In this document: positions 49,001 to 59,495 of the stretch, piece after piece
Layout: each line of letters starts with the position of its first letter
How positions within the stretch are numbered: position 1 is the stretch's first letter
Assembly: GCF_009389715.1 (NCBI RefSeq)
Contig: NC_052406.1
Location: 1,488,001 to 1,552,000 of the forward strand
DNA length: 64,000 nucleotides
Direction of reading: 5' to 3'
Source: Phoenix dactylifera
Lineage: Eukaryota > Streptophyta > Magnoliopsida > Arecales > Arecaceae
Translations under genes and position numbers: made by a program
Notes under the pieces: generated by a model
The model's database searches: none
What the model was told of the DNA's origin: nothing
Seen by the model: only the letters and a program-made list of their open reading frames with translations

Positions 49001-51135
49001 AATCCATTCAAATCTAATCACAAGCACCATGATCAGCCTGTGGTCAGCCCCAATAGGCCCATACTATAGTAGCCCATCGTCTACATAGACCATGGGCTGA
49101 ATTTGTTATGATACCATTTGTAATTACTCAAAACCTCATTCAAAAAAGCTAGCCTAAAATATATTATTTGGGTTCCTTCGCTCTATATAAGTATCCATGA
49201 TCGACCCAGTACATAGTCGATGTGGGACTAAATACACATCCGTACGGATCCTCACATTTTAAAGCGTTGCATGTGCCAATTTGCTAGGATATGTACATGC
49301 ATGCATACATGCATATATAAAATGGGCGTGTGTGGTTTTGTGATACGATGAAAATTTAATTTAATCCAAAATATGCACCATGGAAGATTTCATAGTAGGA
49401 TACAAGATGGCAGTCCCAAAGCTGGTCCACAAAGCATTAGTCCATCATGACATTCACTGTACACTCAGCTTTCATCACACCAGATTTTGATGATGCTTTC
49501 ATCACACCAGCCATGAAAACATCATCAAAATCCAGAAATAACTTTTTAACAAAAAACCAGAGAGTTAATAATGCACTGGAGGGAAGTTTTGTATGTTGCC
49601 TATGCAACTTCAGTATAACTTACAACTAGCGAAAAGTGAGAATCAAGCATAGCTGCGGTCAGAATTAACTAGATTGTGTCTCAGCCAATATGATCATCCG
49701 ATAGGATGTTTTTTCCAGTCATTTCCCATTGCAACATTCGAACCCTTTTCTTTCCAACTAAAGAGCATTGCACTTTCTTACACCTTTTTTTGCTAGCGTG
49801 GACACAATAACATTCAAAATACATCTAGATTCTTGACTGAAGCAATTTGGTTATTGTTATTTCAACTAATCTTATCAATGTGCGTCTCAGGTACAGTATC
49901 CAAATCAGACAATGTCTAAGTTCCATCAGAAATAACTTACCCGAGTTCACCAAGCTAACCATATAAAGGAGAACATGCAATGTTGCCATGCAAAACCAAA
50001 ACAATTAATCCCAAATTAGTCACTACAACAACTAAAATTGCAGGAAGAAAATAAACAATAATCACTTTCTTTATCACATAGGAAGCACATCAAAAATAAC
50101 CTGCTCTGCTCACCCCAGCAGCCCACGGTTTGAACAAGACAAAGGAATGTGAATTTACTAATATAAAGTAGAAATATTATAATCTATATCATAAATCTCC
50201 AATACAAACAGGACTGAGAATCAATACTTTGCAACAATAACTTTTTCCGAAGATGTCTTGGAGGAAAAATGTCGTTTTTATATGTTAACCTGGCTTCGAT
50301 CATGTCAAGTTTCAAATACAAAACACTGGAAGAAAAGAAAGAGGCAACTAGACCACTAGATAACTAGTAGCAATTCTGAAAATTAACAAATCCGCACAGT
50401 TTTGAAAAACAACAATTTTTATCCATCCAAAACGCCAGAAATCCAATTATCTTTTTTTTGGAAGAAAAAAAAGGTAAGAACATGTACCTCTTCCATCTCA
50501 CGGAGGATGACATCACGCTCCCGATTGATCCGGGCCTCATCGAAGCTGGAGTTCTGAAGGATGTCGGCGAGGATCTCGAGCGCCTTGGGGACGTCCTTGT
50601 CCATGACCTTGGCGTAGTAGGTGGTCTGCTCCCTGGAGGTGTAGGCGTTGAGATGGCCCCCCATGTTCTCAATCTCCTCCTCGAGCTGCCTCACCGTCCG
50701 ATCCGCGGTTCCCTTGAAGATCATGTGCTCTAGGAAGTGGGCGGTGCCGTTGGTCTCCTCGGTCTCGAAGCGGCTGCCGGCATCGATCCAGATGCCGACG
50801 GTGGCGGTGCGGGAGGCGAGGGCCGACTCGGTGGCGACGCGGAGGCCGTTGGGGAGGGTGGTGACGCGGGTCTCCGGGGCGGAGAGGATCGGGGTGTGGT
50901 CGGCGCGGGCGGGGTGGGGGGAGGCGTAGCGGAGGAAGCGGGGGTCCGGGTCGTCGAGGCGCTTGATCTTGGCGCTGACGGCGCGGGCGAGGACGTCGTA
51001 GTGCATGACCGGGGGGCCGGTGGAGGGGACGGCGGCGGAGGGGGCGACGGCGGCGGGGGAAGTGGAGAAGGATCTGAGGTGGTGAAGGAGGGGGAGGCGG
51101 CGGCGGCCGAGGGTGAGGAGCTTCCGGATCGCCAT
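40036..51135 (-). CDS. MPPB: Mitochondrial processing peptidase beta subunit
   Basis: MPP beta is the zinc-binding catalytic subunit that removes presequences from imported mitochondrial proteins; in plants it is also the core subunit of respiratory complex III. Nine exons on the minus strand join in frame: 50488-51135, 46042-46206, 45785-45922, 45541-45692, 45334-45442, 41639-41737, 40915-40980, 40717-40824 and 40036-40122, giving 523 residues. The N-terminus ([20 protein letters not shown]) is a basic mitochondrial presequence. The M16 inverted zinc motif HFLEH is at 133-137, with the third ligand Glu about 76 residues later in [14 protein letters not shown]. Later family blocks: [68 protein letters not shown] and the end [14 protein letters not shown]. 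Introns 1 (4.3 kb) and 5 (3.6 kb) are enlarged by repeats. No lesion is seen. Confidence 0.97.
41760..42265. repeat. Diverged tandem duplication in MPPB intron 5
   Basis: A segment with GAAGATGCAACTCTATCAGAG ... ATACATGCCTTTGTAT (41875-41975) recurs as GAAGATTCAACTCTATCAGAG ... ATACATGCCTTTGTAT (42167-42267). The preceding CATTCT(C/T)AAAACTAAAGAAA block also occurs twice (about 41780 and 41983). A run of 12 C lies at 42061-42072. Confidence 0.75.
42540..43250. mobile_element. MITE-like insertion in MPPB intron 5
   Basis: The left end (AACCCAAGGTTGCCAAAAGC, about 42551) is imperfectly complementary to the right end (TTTGACAACATTGCTTAAACC, about 43223). Next to the right end is GCCTAGGCGTCACC sequence of a kind repeated in many plant genomes. 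The border and family are uncertain. Confidence 0.4.
44577..45064. repeat. Recent 244-bp tandem duplication in MPPB intron 5
   Basis: Copies 44577-44820 and 44821-45064 are almost identical along their length (ACTATAAAATCAATTAGCAG ... CACCAAAGATTTTACAAC), differing at only a few positions such as CATCGAAT/CATTGAAT and AATCTCAC/AATCTTAC. The high identity points to a young duplication or an assembly artefact. Confidence 0.95.
47404..47468. repeat. TA/CA microsatellite
   Basis: Alternating TATATA, CACACA and GTATATAC tracts form an imperfect palindrome in MPPB intron 1. A C/T-rich stretch of about 200 bp follows at 47645-47845, then 600 bp of very AT-rich sequence. Confidence 0.85.
48820..49258. 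repeat. Two diverged direct copies of a dispersed repeat in MPPB intron 1
   Basis: The block at 48830-48962 (aagGCTAGC ... GTATAAATATC ... GACCCAGTGCATA-like ... GTGGGATTAAACACGCCCGCAT) is repeated in diverged form at 49125-49257 (AAGCTAGCC ... TATATAAGTATCC ... GACCCAGTACATA ... GTGGGACTAAATACACATCCG). The origin is not identified; it resembles remnants of one transposon family. Confidence 0.6.
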
Positions 51136-51300
51136 TTTTGCTAGGGTTCCGGGGAGAAATTAGGATTAGGGCTTGGGGGAGAGGAGAAGATGAAAGGGGA
51201 AATGGAAGAAGAGAAGAGACTCCGAGAGTCAGTAAAATGTGAGGAAAGAAGAGTGGAGATGAGGAGACGAATCCGAGTCGGAGTGCGCCGGATAGGTTAC
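51136..51300 (-). promoter_or_regulatory. MPPB leader region
   Basis: On the minus strand this is CT-rich (plus strand GGGGAGAGGAGAAG at 51176-51189), typical of a plant leader. TATA box not evident. Confidence 0.4.
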
Positions 51301-51769
51301 TCAAAACCTAAAAATAAATTTGGGGAATGATTGGATTGGAGCAATATGTACTTTGGTTAGAAAATGTCAGTCCAATCTTGGCTTGAAGCCGATTGACGTA
51401 GCCTAGCTTGAAATTTTATTAAAATGTCGACCAAGCCTGATGCAAGTTGTGTTGGGACATGGTTGTATCTTTCACACAAGGGAAGGGTTCAACTTTCTTT
51501 ACGCTGATCAAGTCCTTTATTGCTTATTTTGAATAGTTGCAGGGGCAAAACTGCTACTCATCCTTAGGGCATCTAGTCTACTTATATGACTAGCTAGAAA
51601 TGCCAAGGTCTTTGAAAGCGGTATCCAGTCACTAATTCTTCATGGAGAGGACACTCTCACAAGTAGTCGAGGTTATTCATCCACTTGTAGTTGGAGAATT
51701 TGTGACAATTAGGGACACCTAAGACTCCTCAGCATTAGCTACACTCCAGATGATCTTCACTTGGGAGTC

Positions 51770-52303
51770 CCCATCTCTTAGTTTTCTCCGGATCAACTTT
51801 GACACCAATGTGGCTGATAGAGGCGATGGATGAGGTATAGGGTTTTTGATCAGATGCCCTAATTCTAGGCTTATTACTGTTGGCGACAGACAAATCTATG
51901 ACATCTCAGTTTTTGAAGCAAAATTGAGAGCATCATAGAAGGGTATCAGTTATTCAAGGTTCATCTTGAGAGCTAACCATATTTACCTCGAGGGCAACTC
52001 AACAACCATTATTAGGTGGATTTCAAGGCAAGCCCAGTGGATGGGCCGGGCCCCTTTGCTGCTGGATGTTTGGAGGATAGTTATGAACTGTATTGTATTC
52101 CAGATCGTTTACATCTATTGTGAGGTGAATAACGTTGTGGATTAGGTAGCTTCCCATATGGTTAAGCATTCCGATGATACTTTATAGACTAATTCTACAT
52201 CTATTTCTTCTTTGTTTTCTAATATTATATTTTTTTAATTTTGTAGGACATATTTGTACTAAAATAGCATGGTCTTTTGGTTCTATCAAAAAAAAAAAAA
52301 AAA
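51770..52303 (+). pseudogene. 5'-truncated LINE fossil: RNase H end and poly-A
   Basis: The plus strand reads LRINFDTNV, then GFLIRCPNSRLITVGDRQIY, EAKLRAS, NHIYLEGNSTTIIRWISRQA and EVNNVVD-VASHMVKHSDDTL, the same order as the RNase H end of the intact LINE downstream. Stops occur, for example in the first GDG-TGA segment and at AS-TAG. It ends in an A16 tract at 52288-52303, the expected LINE tail. Confidence 0.85.
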
Positions 52304-52396
52304 TTGCAAAACCCCATGAATTTTTCTGGAACAGTGTCCTAGCAAAAAAAAAAAAAAAAAGAAGCAAAACCCCATGAATTTTTCTGAACAGCGTCT
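52304..52396. repeat. Direct repeat flanking an A17 tract
   Basis: GCAAAACCCCATGAATTTTT starts at 52306 and again at 52364. Both copies continue as TCTG(G)AACAG(T/C)GTC, and an A17 tract (52344-52360) lies between them. This looks like a small retroposed piece or a duplicated LINE 5' end; it precedes the ORF1 start at 52374. Confidence 0.8.
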
Positions 52397-54524
52397 CTAC
52401 TTGCCACCTTTACAAACTCAGCCCCTGTCCAAATGCCCACAAGCGTGCTTTCTGGGCTATGAAGCGTGGTCATGCCATCGGCCATCGCCCCGTGAACTGG
52501 AGTTGTTGCAGAATAGATTCTCCGAGGTGGTGGACATCACGGAGGAGGAGCTGGAGGTTGCACGGGCGGAATGGCGGAGCACTGCGGTCATAGTGAGCAG
52601 CTTGGGGAGGTCAGTCCCAGGTGAATGGATTGCAAGAGAGATCAAGAGGGTGGGAAGCTTGGACTACAATGTGGAATGCTTCCTGCTAATGGATGGCTTC
52701 ACTGTCATCCGGTTTGCCAAGGAGGGTGACCGCGAAGCCGCAGTGATGAACGGCCCTTGGACGGTGGCTGGTCAGCTCCTGGCGATGGATAGGTGGCGAC
52801 CAAACTTCGTACCTGGTGTTGTGGGGGTGGGAAGGGTGGTCGTCTGGCTCCGGCTACCACGACTACCTCTGGATTACTGGAGGAAGGAGACAATCCTTAA
52901 GATTGCCGCAAGGGCTGGAAGCCCACTGGCTTTGGATGGGTTTACGGAACAGGGTCGGCGGTTTGGCTTCGCAAGGGTGAAAATAGAGCTCGATTGCTCT
53001 GCTTCCCTTAGGCCGGGGACGTTGGTGAGGGGACGAACCGGAGGAGTCGAGGAGACCTTCTGGCAAAGCTTTATCTATGAGAACTTACCTGCTCCTTGCT
53101 CCAAGTGCGGCCGGATTGGGCATTCGGCGACGGAGTGTGGCAGGTCTCCGCCGGCGGTCGATGCGGTGAAGACGGCGGAAACCACGGGGAGGGAGAAGTC
53201 TGGCACAGGGGTGGACGGCAAGGAGGCTGATGGGCAGGAGTATGGGGAAGCTGATGCATTGGTGGAGCCGACGGCGTATGGGCCATGGATGGTGACGAGT
53301 CGTTTCTGGCATAGGCCGGTGGCCAAGAAGATGGCACGGAGGAAGGAGGGAACTGAGTCTGGATCTCGGCCGAACCCGGCGGCCACTCCCTCGAGGGTCA
53401 GCGAGAACCCGAACGGGGGAACATCGGGAGCTGTGTCTTTGCCGGTCGACCTTGATGGGTGGCAGAAACCTTCCAAGGTGGCCCGACGAAGGACGCCGGA
53501 GAAGGATGTCTCGATGGCTGGTGCGGAAGCGGCCACTGGTGGAGTGAGTCAACCCGGTGTTGGAACCGGTGAAGGAGTTGAGTCAGGCGACGGGTCGGAC
53601 CTGGGTCGGCTCAACGAGGCCTTGGGCCGGGAATTTGGACCAGGCGAGTGTGGACTGACTGGTGGACCGGGCTGGGCGGTTGAAACATTGGCTGGGCCGG
53701 GTGATGGATCGGGCCGTGGCGGGTTCGGGCTGAGCCCAAGGAAAAGATCCAGGAGCCCAAGCCGGGGGCTTGGGTCTAGGGGTCGAAGTGCGACCGGGGG
53801 TTGCTCCAGAGCTGGGGTGTCCTCCCTTCAGCTTGGTCCGGAAGGACGACCGGATGTAGGTGGCCATCGAAGGAGCTGGAGCTCCCCTCCACCGATCACG
53901 ACGACGTGCAACCGACCCCCTCGGGCGGAGCGAGCCGGCAGGGGGGCCAGTGACACGTCACGGCGTGGGGCGATGGCGGTCTCCGAAAGGAAGTGGAAGC
54001 GGGCGATCTCGGCGGCGGCGGGTCTCTCGGCCCCCGGACGGGGTTCTCTGGTTAGGAGGCTCGATGAGGTGGAGCGGACGGACAGGTGGGAAGGGAGTGG
54101 GGTGGCTCCGATCGGCCCCAATCGAGGTAAGGATCCTGTGCTTGCCTCTGTGAAGGTTCCATCTCAGGTGACTCCGATGTGCCATGGCACGGCAGACTCC
54201 CTGTCTTGTGGTGGTGAGCGGGGCCCGGGAAAGAAGGAGGTGGGGGAATCAAGCTCCAGATTGGCTACCAAAGGCAGCAAAAGGGATGGGAGTATCACTG
54301 TGGAATTGGGTGAAGGGATGAAGGAGAGCACTATGGTCGACACTGAAGCTTCTGGTGGCACGGCACGCCAATTGGCACATGGGGCAGGTGGAGGGGAACA
54401 TTTCCATATTCTGTCCCAATTGATGGCAGTAGTGAAGCAAGTGAATCCAGTGGACTTGACAAGGGGGAGGGACTCCCGAGGAGGCGGTGTTTCACGATTG
54501 CAACCCCGGGGAGGGGGGTTGTGA
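52374..54524 (+). CDS. LINE ORF1: DUF4283 and zinc-knuckle RNA-binding protein
   Basis: An intact 716-residue frame. Its N-terminal third has the DUF4283 pattern of plant LINE ORF1 proteins (LDYNVECFLLMDGFTVIRFA, EAAVMNGPWTVAGQLLAMDR, VVWLRLPRLPLDYW, RFGFARVKIEL). A CCHC knuckle, CSKCGRIGHSATEC, is at about residues 240-253. The rest is low-complexity Gly/Ser/Arg-rich. Such proteins bind the element RNA for retrotransposition. It ends 18 bp before ORF2. The real start could be at a later Met, since the first 15 residues overlap the direct repeat. Confidence 0.85.
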   Translation: MNFSEQRLYLPPLQTQPLSKCPQACFLGYEAWSCHRPSPRELELLQNRFSEVVDITEEELEVARAEWRSTAVIVSSLGRSVPGEWIAREIKRVGSLDYNVECFLLMDGFTVIRFAKEGDREAAVMNGPWTVAGQLLAMDRWRPNFVPGVVGVGRVVVWLRLPRLPLDYWRKETILKIAARAGSPLALDGFTEQGRRFGFARVKIELDCSASLRPGTLVRGRTGGVEETFWQSFIYENLPAPCSKCGRIGHSATECGRSPPAVDAVKTAETTGREKSGTGVDGKEADGQEYGEADALVEPTAYGPWMVTSRFWHRPVAKKMARRKEGTESGSRPNPAATPSRVSENPNGGTSGAVSLPVDLDGWQKPSKVARRRTPEKDVSMAGAEAATGGVSQPGVGTGEGVESGDGSDLGRLNEALGREFGPGECGLTGGPGWAVETLAGPGDGSGRGGFGLSPRKRSRSPSRGLGSRGRSATGGCSRAGVSSLQLGPEGRPDVGGHRRSWSSPPPITTTCNRPPRAERAGRGASDTSRRGAMAVSERKWKRAISAAAGLSAPGRGSLVRRLDEVERTDRWEGSGVAPIGPNRGKDPVLASVKVPSQVTPMCHGTADSLSCGGERGPGKKEVGESSSRLATKGSKRDGSITVELGEGMKESTMVDTEASGGTARQLAHGAGGGEHFHILSQLMAVVKQVNPVDLTRGRDSRGGGVSRLQPRGGGL

Positions 54525-54542
54525 TAAATCCATGGGTGAATT

Positions 54543-57500
54543 ATGAAGGTCCTTCTATGGAATTGCCGTGGCGCGGGGAAACCTTCTTTCGCCCCGGCTT
54601 TTCGCAGGATTGTGCAGCAGCACAATCCAGACATTTGTGTGGTATGTGAAACCCGGTTGTCGGGACGGAGCCTACAGAGGGCTAGGAGAGCGGTACCGAG
54701 GTCATGGGGATTCTATGCAGTGGAGTCTCAAGGACTATCGGGAGGCATTATTGTTACTTGGGCGCAGGGACCATGTAAAGTGGACATTTTTCACGTCTGT
54801 ACACAGGAGTGATTATGGTGATTTCGGAGGGCAGTAGGAGGCCTTGGGTACTTGCGGCGGTGTATGCCAGTACTGATTTCAGGGTGCGACGGATACTGTG
54901 GGAGGAGGCGTCTCGGCTGATTAGCCTGGGTTATCCTATGCTAGTAGCAGGTGATTTTAATTGCATTACAGATCCTTCTGAAAAGATGGGGGGAAGATCG
55001 TTCACCTATGAAAGGAAGATTACGGAGTTTCAGGATTTTTTGACATCGACTGGATTGATTGATCTGGGATTCTTGGGCCCCAGGTTTACATGGTGCAATA
55101 ATCAGCAGGGTCGAGCTAGAGTGTGGGAGCGACTTGATAGAGCTTATGGGACCGCAGGATGGGTCCAGTGCTTTCCGGAGCATCAGGTAAGCCATCTACC
55201 CAGGATAGCGTCTAACCATTGTCCTTTATTGGTGAGCACAGATGTACACATTCCAGTCCGACCTCCCTTCAGATTTGAGAAGATGTGGCTATGCTACCCG
55301 CGGTCGTGGGGATGGTGAGGGAGGCATGGAGTACACCAGTCAGGGGTGATGCTATGTACCGGGTGTCTCGGAGACTGGAATTGACAAGGAGATGGTTGAG
55401 GAGGTGGAACCGTGAGGAGGTCGGTGACATCTTCAGGAGGATCGAGGAGTCAGAGGAGGCTATTGCCAGATTACAGATTCAGGAGGCTCGAGGGGGGGGT
55501 CTAGTGGAAGGAGAGATGGTAGAGCTGAGGTCACTATTGACATTGCATGATTGCCTCCTTAGACAGCAGGAGATTTTTTGGAGACAGAAATCGAGGATTC
55601 AGTGGATTATGGAGGGGGATAGAAACACCAGGTTTTTCCACCATGCGACAGTTATTAGGAGGCATCAGAACAGGATCAGAGCCATCAGGGGTGAGGATGG
55701 GCAGCTGTCAAAGGATCCGGACATGATTCAGAGGATTATGCAGAGTTTTTTTAGAGCCAGGTGGACAGAGCAGACTACAGGAGGGAGCACTGTGGTTATT
55801 CCATCGCCTTCGATTGGGGTATCCGAGGATGAGACTGCTGCACTGATTAGGCCGGTTTCGGAGAGGGAGATCAGAGAGGTGATGTGGTCCCTAGAGGGGG
55901 ACAAGGCCCCGGGGCCGGATGGCTTTCCTCCATTGTTCTTCCAGAGATACTGGATGATTGTTGGACGAGATGTGACGGCGGCCATACAGCAGTTTTTTGA
56001 TACGGCAGTGATGGCGGCAGATTGGCAGCGGACCTTTATTACCTTGTTGCCGAAGCGGCAGGATGCTACGGAGCCGAGTCATTATCGCCCGATTAGCCTT
56101 TGTACGACCTTGTACAAGGCTACGGCGAGGATCCTTGCCGCCAGGTTGAGAGTTATTCTCCCTAGACTTATTGGTCCAGAGCAGGGGGCTTTTCTGGAGG
56201 GGCGGAGCATATCTGACAATGTGCTTATTGCTCAGGAGTTCATGTTTGATCTCGGTAGGGCCCCGATGAGGGGAAGCTTGATGGGGATCAAGCTCGATAT
56301 GGAGTGGGCCTATGACAGGGTGAGATGGGATTTTTTGCAGCAGTCCTTGCAGGGGTTTGGCTTTCATGAGACGTGGATTGGATGGGTCATGAGTTGTATT
56401 CGCGTCCCTTCCTTTGCCATTCTGGTGAATGGTACGCCATCTCAGTTCTTCGAGTCATCAGGTGGGTTGCGCCAGGGCTGCCCCCTATCCCCGCTACTGT
56501 TCATTATTTGTGCTAATGCCTTATCCAGATCCCTACGCTAGGCAGTGGACACTCAGGGGTTGGAGGCGTATAGACCAGTGGTTGGGGTTCCTACGATCTC
56601 TCACCTGCTTTTCGCCGATGACTGTTTGCTTCTCGTCAGGTCGACGCGGCAGGCAGCCCGGGTTATTGGTCAGATTCTTCGGGACTACTGTGCAGCATCA
56701 GGACAGAGGGTCAACTTGACCAAGTCAGCTATCATTTTTAGCCCGAAGATTAGATTGGCGATGAAGCACTTCATACTGGAGACTTTGGGGGTGGGTGAGC
56801 AGGTGGGCACGATGACGTATTTGGGCATTCCACTGTCTGTTCGGCGGCTGCGGAGTGGGGATTGTTTGCCTATTGAGCTTTGTGTCAGACGCAGACTAGA
56901 GGGATGGCAGATGCATACACTATCTATGGCAGGGAGGATTACGTTGGTGCGCTCGGTTCTTACATCGGTTCCTGTCTACCTTCTTTCCAATGCCGTTGTC
57001 CCGGTGAGATTCTTGCGATCCTTGGAGCAGATCCTCAGGGATTTTATATGGGGGAGGAGCCGTGGTAGAGGTGGCGTTCACTTGATGGCGTGGGAGGTGG
57101 TCTACCAGCCGACTAGCTGTGGAGGATTGGGGATTCAGGCTTTGGTAGTGAGGCGTGAGGTGTTAGTAGCCAGACATGCGGCTAGATTTGCGCTTGAGCC
57201 TGAGAGTCTATGGTCCTCGCTGATGAGGGCTAAGTATGGCGCCTTGGTACCTGGTGTACGAGCAGGGCGTCGTCATTCCCCGGTGTGGAGGGAGATGTGT
57301 GCCAGAGCTACGGTAGTGCTCCCGGAGATTGGGTGGGCTATTGGCGACGGCCGGTCTATCGATGTGTTGGAGGATAGGTGGGTGACTGATTTACCGCTTT
57401 GCTGTATGCCGACCATGGTGGATTCGACGAGGTTGGCAGGGTGGAGGGTCAGTGACCTATTGGATGCTGGAGGGGGGCGATGGAGGGAGGAGTTGGTTCG

Positions 57501-58683
57501 GGAGGTATTTGGGGAGCAGTTGGCAGAGTTGGTCTTGGCTCGAGCGATCCCGACTGGGGGGGAGGTAGATAGGCTAGTATGGATGCCGACGGGGCGGTCA
57601 CGGGTGCGAGCTAGAGATCTTCATGCATTGATCAGTAGGGAGTCAGCTCGACAGATTGAGGGTTGGTGGATATGGAGGTTGCGGGTTCATCCGCGTGTGG
57701 CCCTCTTCATCTGGAAGGTGGCTTGGGGTTGCCTTCCGACCAGGAGTTTGTTAGCCCGGCGTGGGATGAGGATCTCTCAGTGTTGTGAGGAGTGTGCAGA
57801 TATCGAGGAGACCACGGAGCATGTTCTCTTGCAGTGCCCCCGGGCCCGAGAAATCTGGAGGAGGTCACCGATCCTGCTACCGGCCGCAATGACTTCGGCG
57901 CTGGACCTGATCCATCTGGTGAGAGATTCTGTGCGATGTCCTAGAACTGCTGAGGCAGGGATTTTTGTGGCGTACCTGTCCTACCATATATGGTTGGACC
58001 GGAATGCCGGTATTTTTGAGGGGAGGAGGTCGTCCTCGAGGATGGTGGTAGAGCGGGCGATGCTGCTTGCGAGGGAGGTTATTGGGGCGGCTGTGGGAGC
58101 CACTTCTGGGCTGGTTGGAAACATCTGGGGTGCTTATCACGCTGTTTTAGCGCCACGTTTTGCCCTTGTTTCTTGGGCACCCCCATTCCCTGGCTATCTC
58201 AAAGTGAACTTTGACGGCAGTAGGTCTGCGGATGGTAGATGTGGAGGGGTCGGATTTGTGATCAGGGACCATTTCGGCAGGATGATAGCAGCAGGAGGAC
58301 GGCGCACGCCAGGACTTACAGTGGTTGGAGCAGAGTTGCAGGCAGCTTGGGAGGGTATATCCTATGCGAGGCAGACACTCGGGGCTGATCGGGTGTACCT
58401 CGAGGGTGATTCATCGGTGGTGGTTGATTGGATTCGGGGAGTGGATCGGTTTGGGGATGGCCACCCCCTCATCCGAGAGTCCCGCAGGATGGCCCAGATG
58501 TTGGCTGACTTTCAGGCGGTACATGTGTTTAGGGAGGCGAACCAGGCAGCAGACTGGGTCGCCTCCTTTGTCGCTCGGCACTCTGGTGGTTTCCTTTGGA
58601 CGTCTGTATCAGACGTCCCTCCACAGTTGTACTTTTTACTTTCCTGTGATTTGGAGGGTTGTACTCACATTCGAGTTATATGA
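54543..58683 (+). pseudogene. LINE ORF2: endonuclease, reverse transcriptase, zf-RVT and RNase H, with three lesions
   Basis: The order on the plus strand is an AP-endonuclease (LLWNCRGAG at the start, VAGDFNCI, FTWCNN, SNHCPLL), a reverse transcriptase (DKAPGPDGFPPLFFQRYW, HYRPISLCTTLYK, GPEQGAFLEGRSISDNVLIA, LDMEWAYDRVRWDF, GLRQGCPLSPLLFI, SHLLFADDCLLL), a zf-RVT region (WRLRVHPRVALFIWKVAWG, CCEECADIEETTEHVLLQCP) and RNase H (VNFDGSRSADGRCGGVGFV, GAELQAAWEGIS, YLEGDSSVVVDWI, EANQAADWVASF). Breaks are frameshifts near 54805 and near 55290, and a TAG at 56539-56541 inside the reverse transcriptase (SLR*AVDTQG). The catalytic FADD and the RNase H Asp/Glu residues are intact. The few lesions indicate a young insertion. 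Confidence 0.9.
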
Positions 58684-58722
58684 GATGAGTAGCTGTTTTT
58701 ACCAAAAAAAAAAAAAAAAAAA

Positions 58723-58914
58723 CCTTCGTTTAGGCCCCGAGCCCGCGCCAGGAAACACATGACGACCGTCCGATTTAAGTGAGATCAGATCGGAAGGTTT
58801 CATTCGCCGCAGAGCCTCCACCTAGGAAACGGCCGAGGCATCAGGACCGTCCAATCCCTCAAAGCCAGTGGTATAAAATCTGCTTTTGCGAAGCCCTAAC
58901 TCTAGCTCGGAGCC
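58723..58914 (+). promoter_or_regulatory. Ribosomal protein eS19 promoter
   Basis: All remaining host upstream sequence before the LINE tail is about 190 bp. It has GTATAAAAT (58871-58879) as a TATA box, then AAGCCCTAACTC (58891-58902), a telo-box-like motif (canonical AAACCCTA) common in plant ribosomal protein promoters. The TATA box is only about 40 bp before the ATG at 58915, so the leader would be very short, some 10 nt. Confidence 0.65.
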
Positions 58915-59456
58915 ATGGAGGCAGCCAGGACCGTCAAGGACGTCTCGCCTCACGATTTCGTGAAGGCGTACGCCGCCCACCTCAAGCGATCAGGAAAGGT
59001 TAGATCGCTCTTCTTCACTTCCTCTTCATCTTCCAATCTAAATCTCTCCACAAACGGATGTTTTCCTAAAAAAAACTTGTTTTTTCCCCTCTAGGACGCC
59101 ATTTTTTGTGCCTTCATGCTCCTTACGAGGTTGTCTTACTTCGAGTTTTTTGTTTGGGATTCGATCACTTAGTGCTGCATAGGATGATCTTTGCGGCTCT
59201 GTAAATTTCTGTTCTTTTAGGGTCATTTTTTTTCAACTTACTTTATGTTACGTTTAGTACGTTTGTGGATCGATTATTTGCTGCTTTTTTCCTCTAAAGA
59301 TTCAGTTTAATTTCTTTATGAAGATAGAAGTTCATTAAAGTTTTAGAATCATTCTTTTGTTCTAGATTGTTTAAATGAGTTATCTGTTAATAATTAACAA
59401 AAGAAAGGATGTTTTTAATCGAAAATCCTCCTAGTGTCCTGATATAGTGGGTAGCA

Positions 59457-59495
<39 letters not shown>

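Larger units (their letters stand above)
52364..58722 (+). mobile_element. Near full-length L1-type LINE
   Basis: Two open frames in LINE order (gag-like ORF1, then endonuclease, reverse transcriptase and RNase H), followed by an A19 tail at 58704-58722. The sequence is GC-rich compared with its surroundings. The 5' border is uncertain (52304-52374) and I found no convincing target duplication beside the tail (AACCTTCGTTTAGG follows). The 3' end is about 190 bp upstream of the eS19 start. Confidence 0.9.

Noticed and set aside
50669..51304. Long Pro/Arg-rich and Gly-rich frames over MPPB exon 1
   Set aside because: Shadows of the GC-rich MPPB exon 1, whose own frame carries the M16 zinc motif.
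53071..54252. Antisense frames across LINE ORF1
   Set aside because: Low-complexity Pro/Ser/Arg shadows of ORF1.
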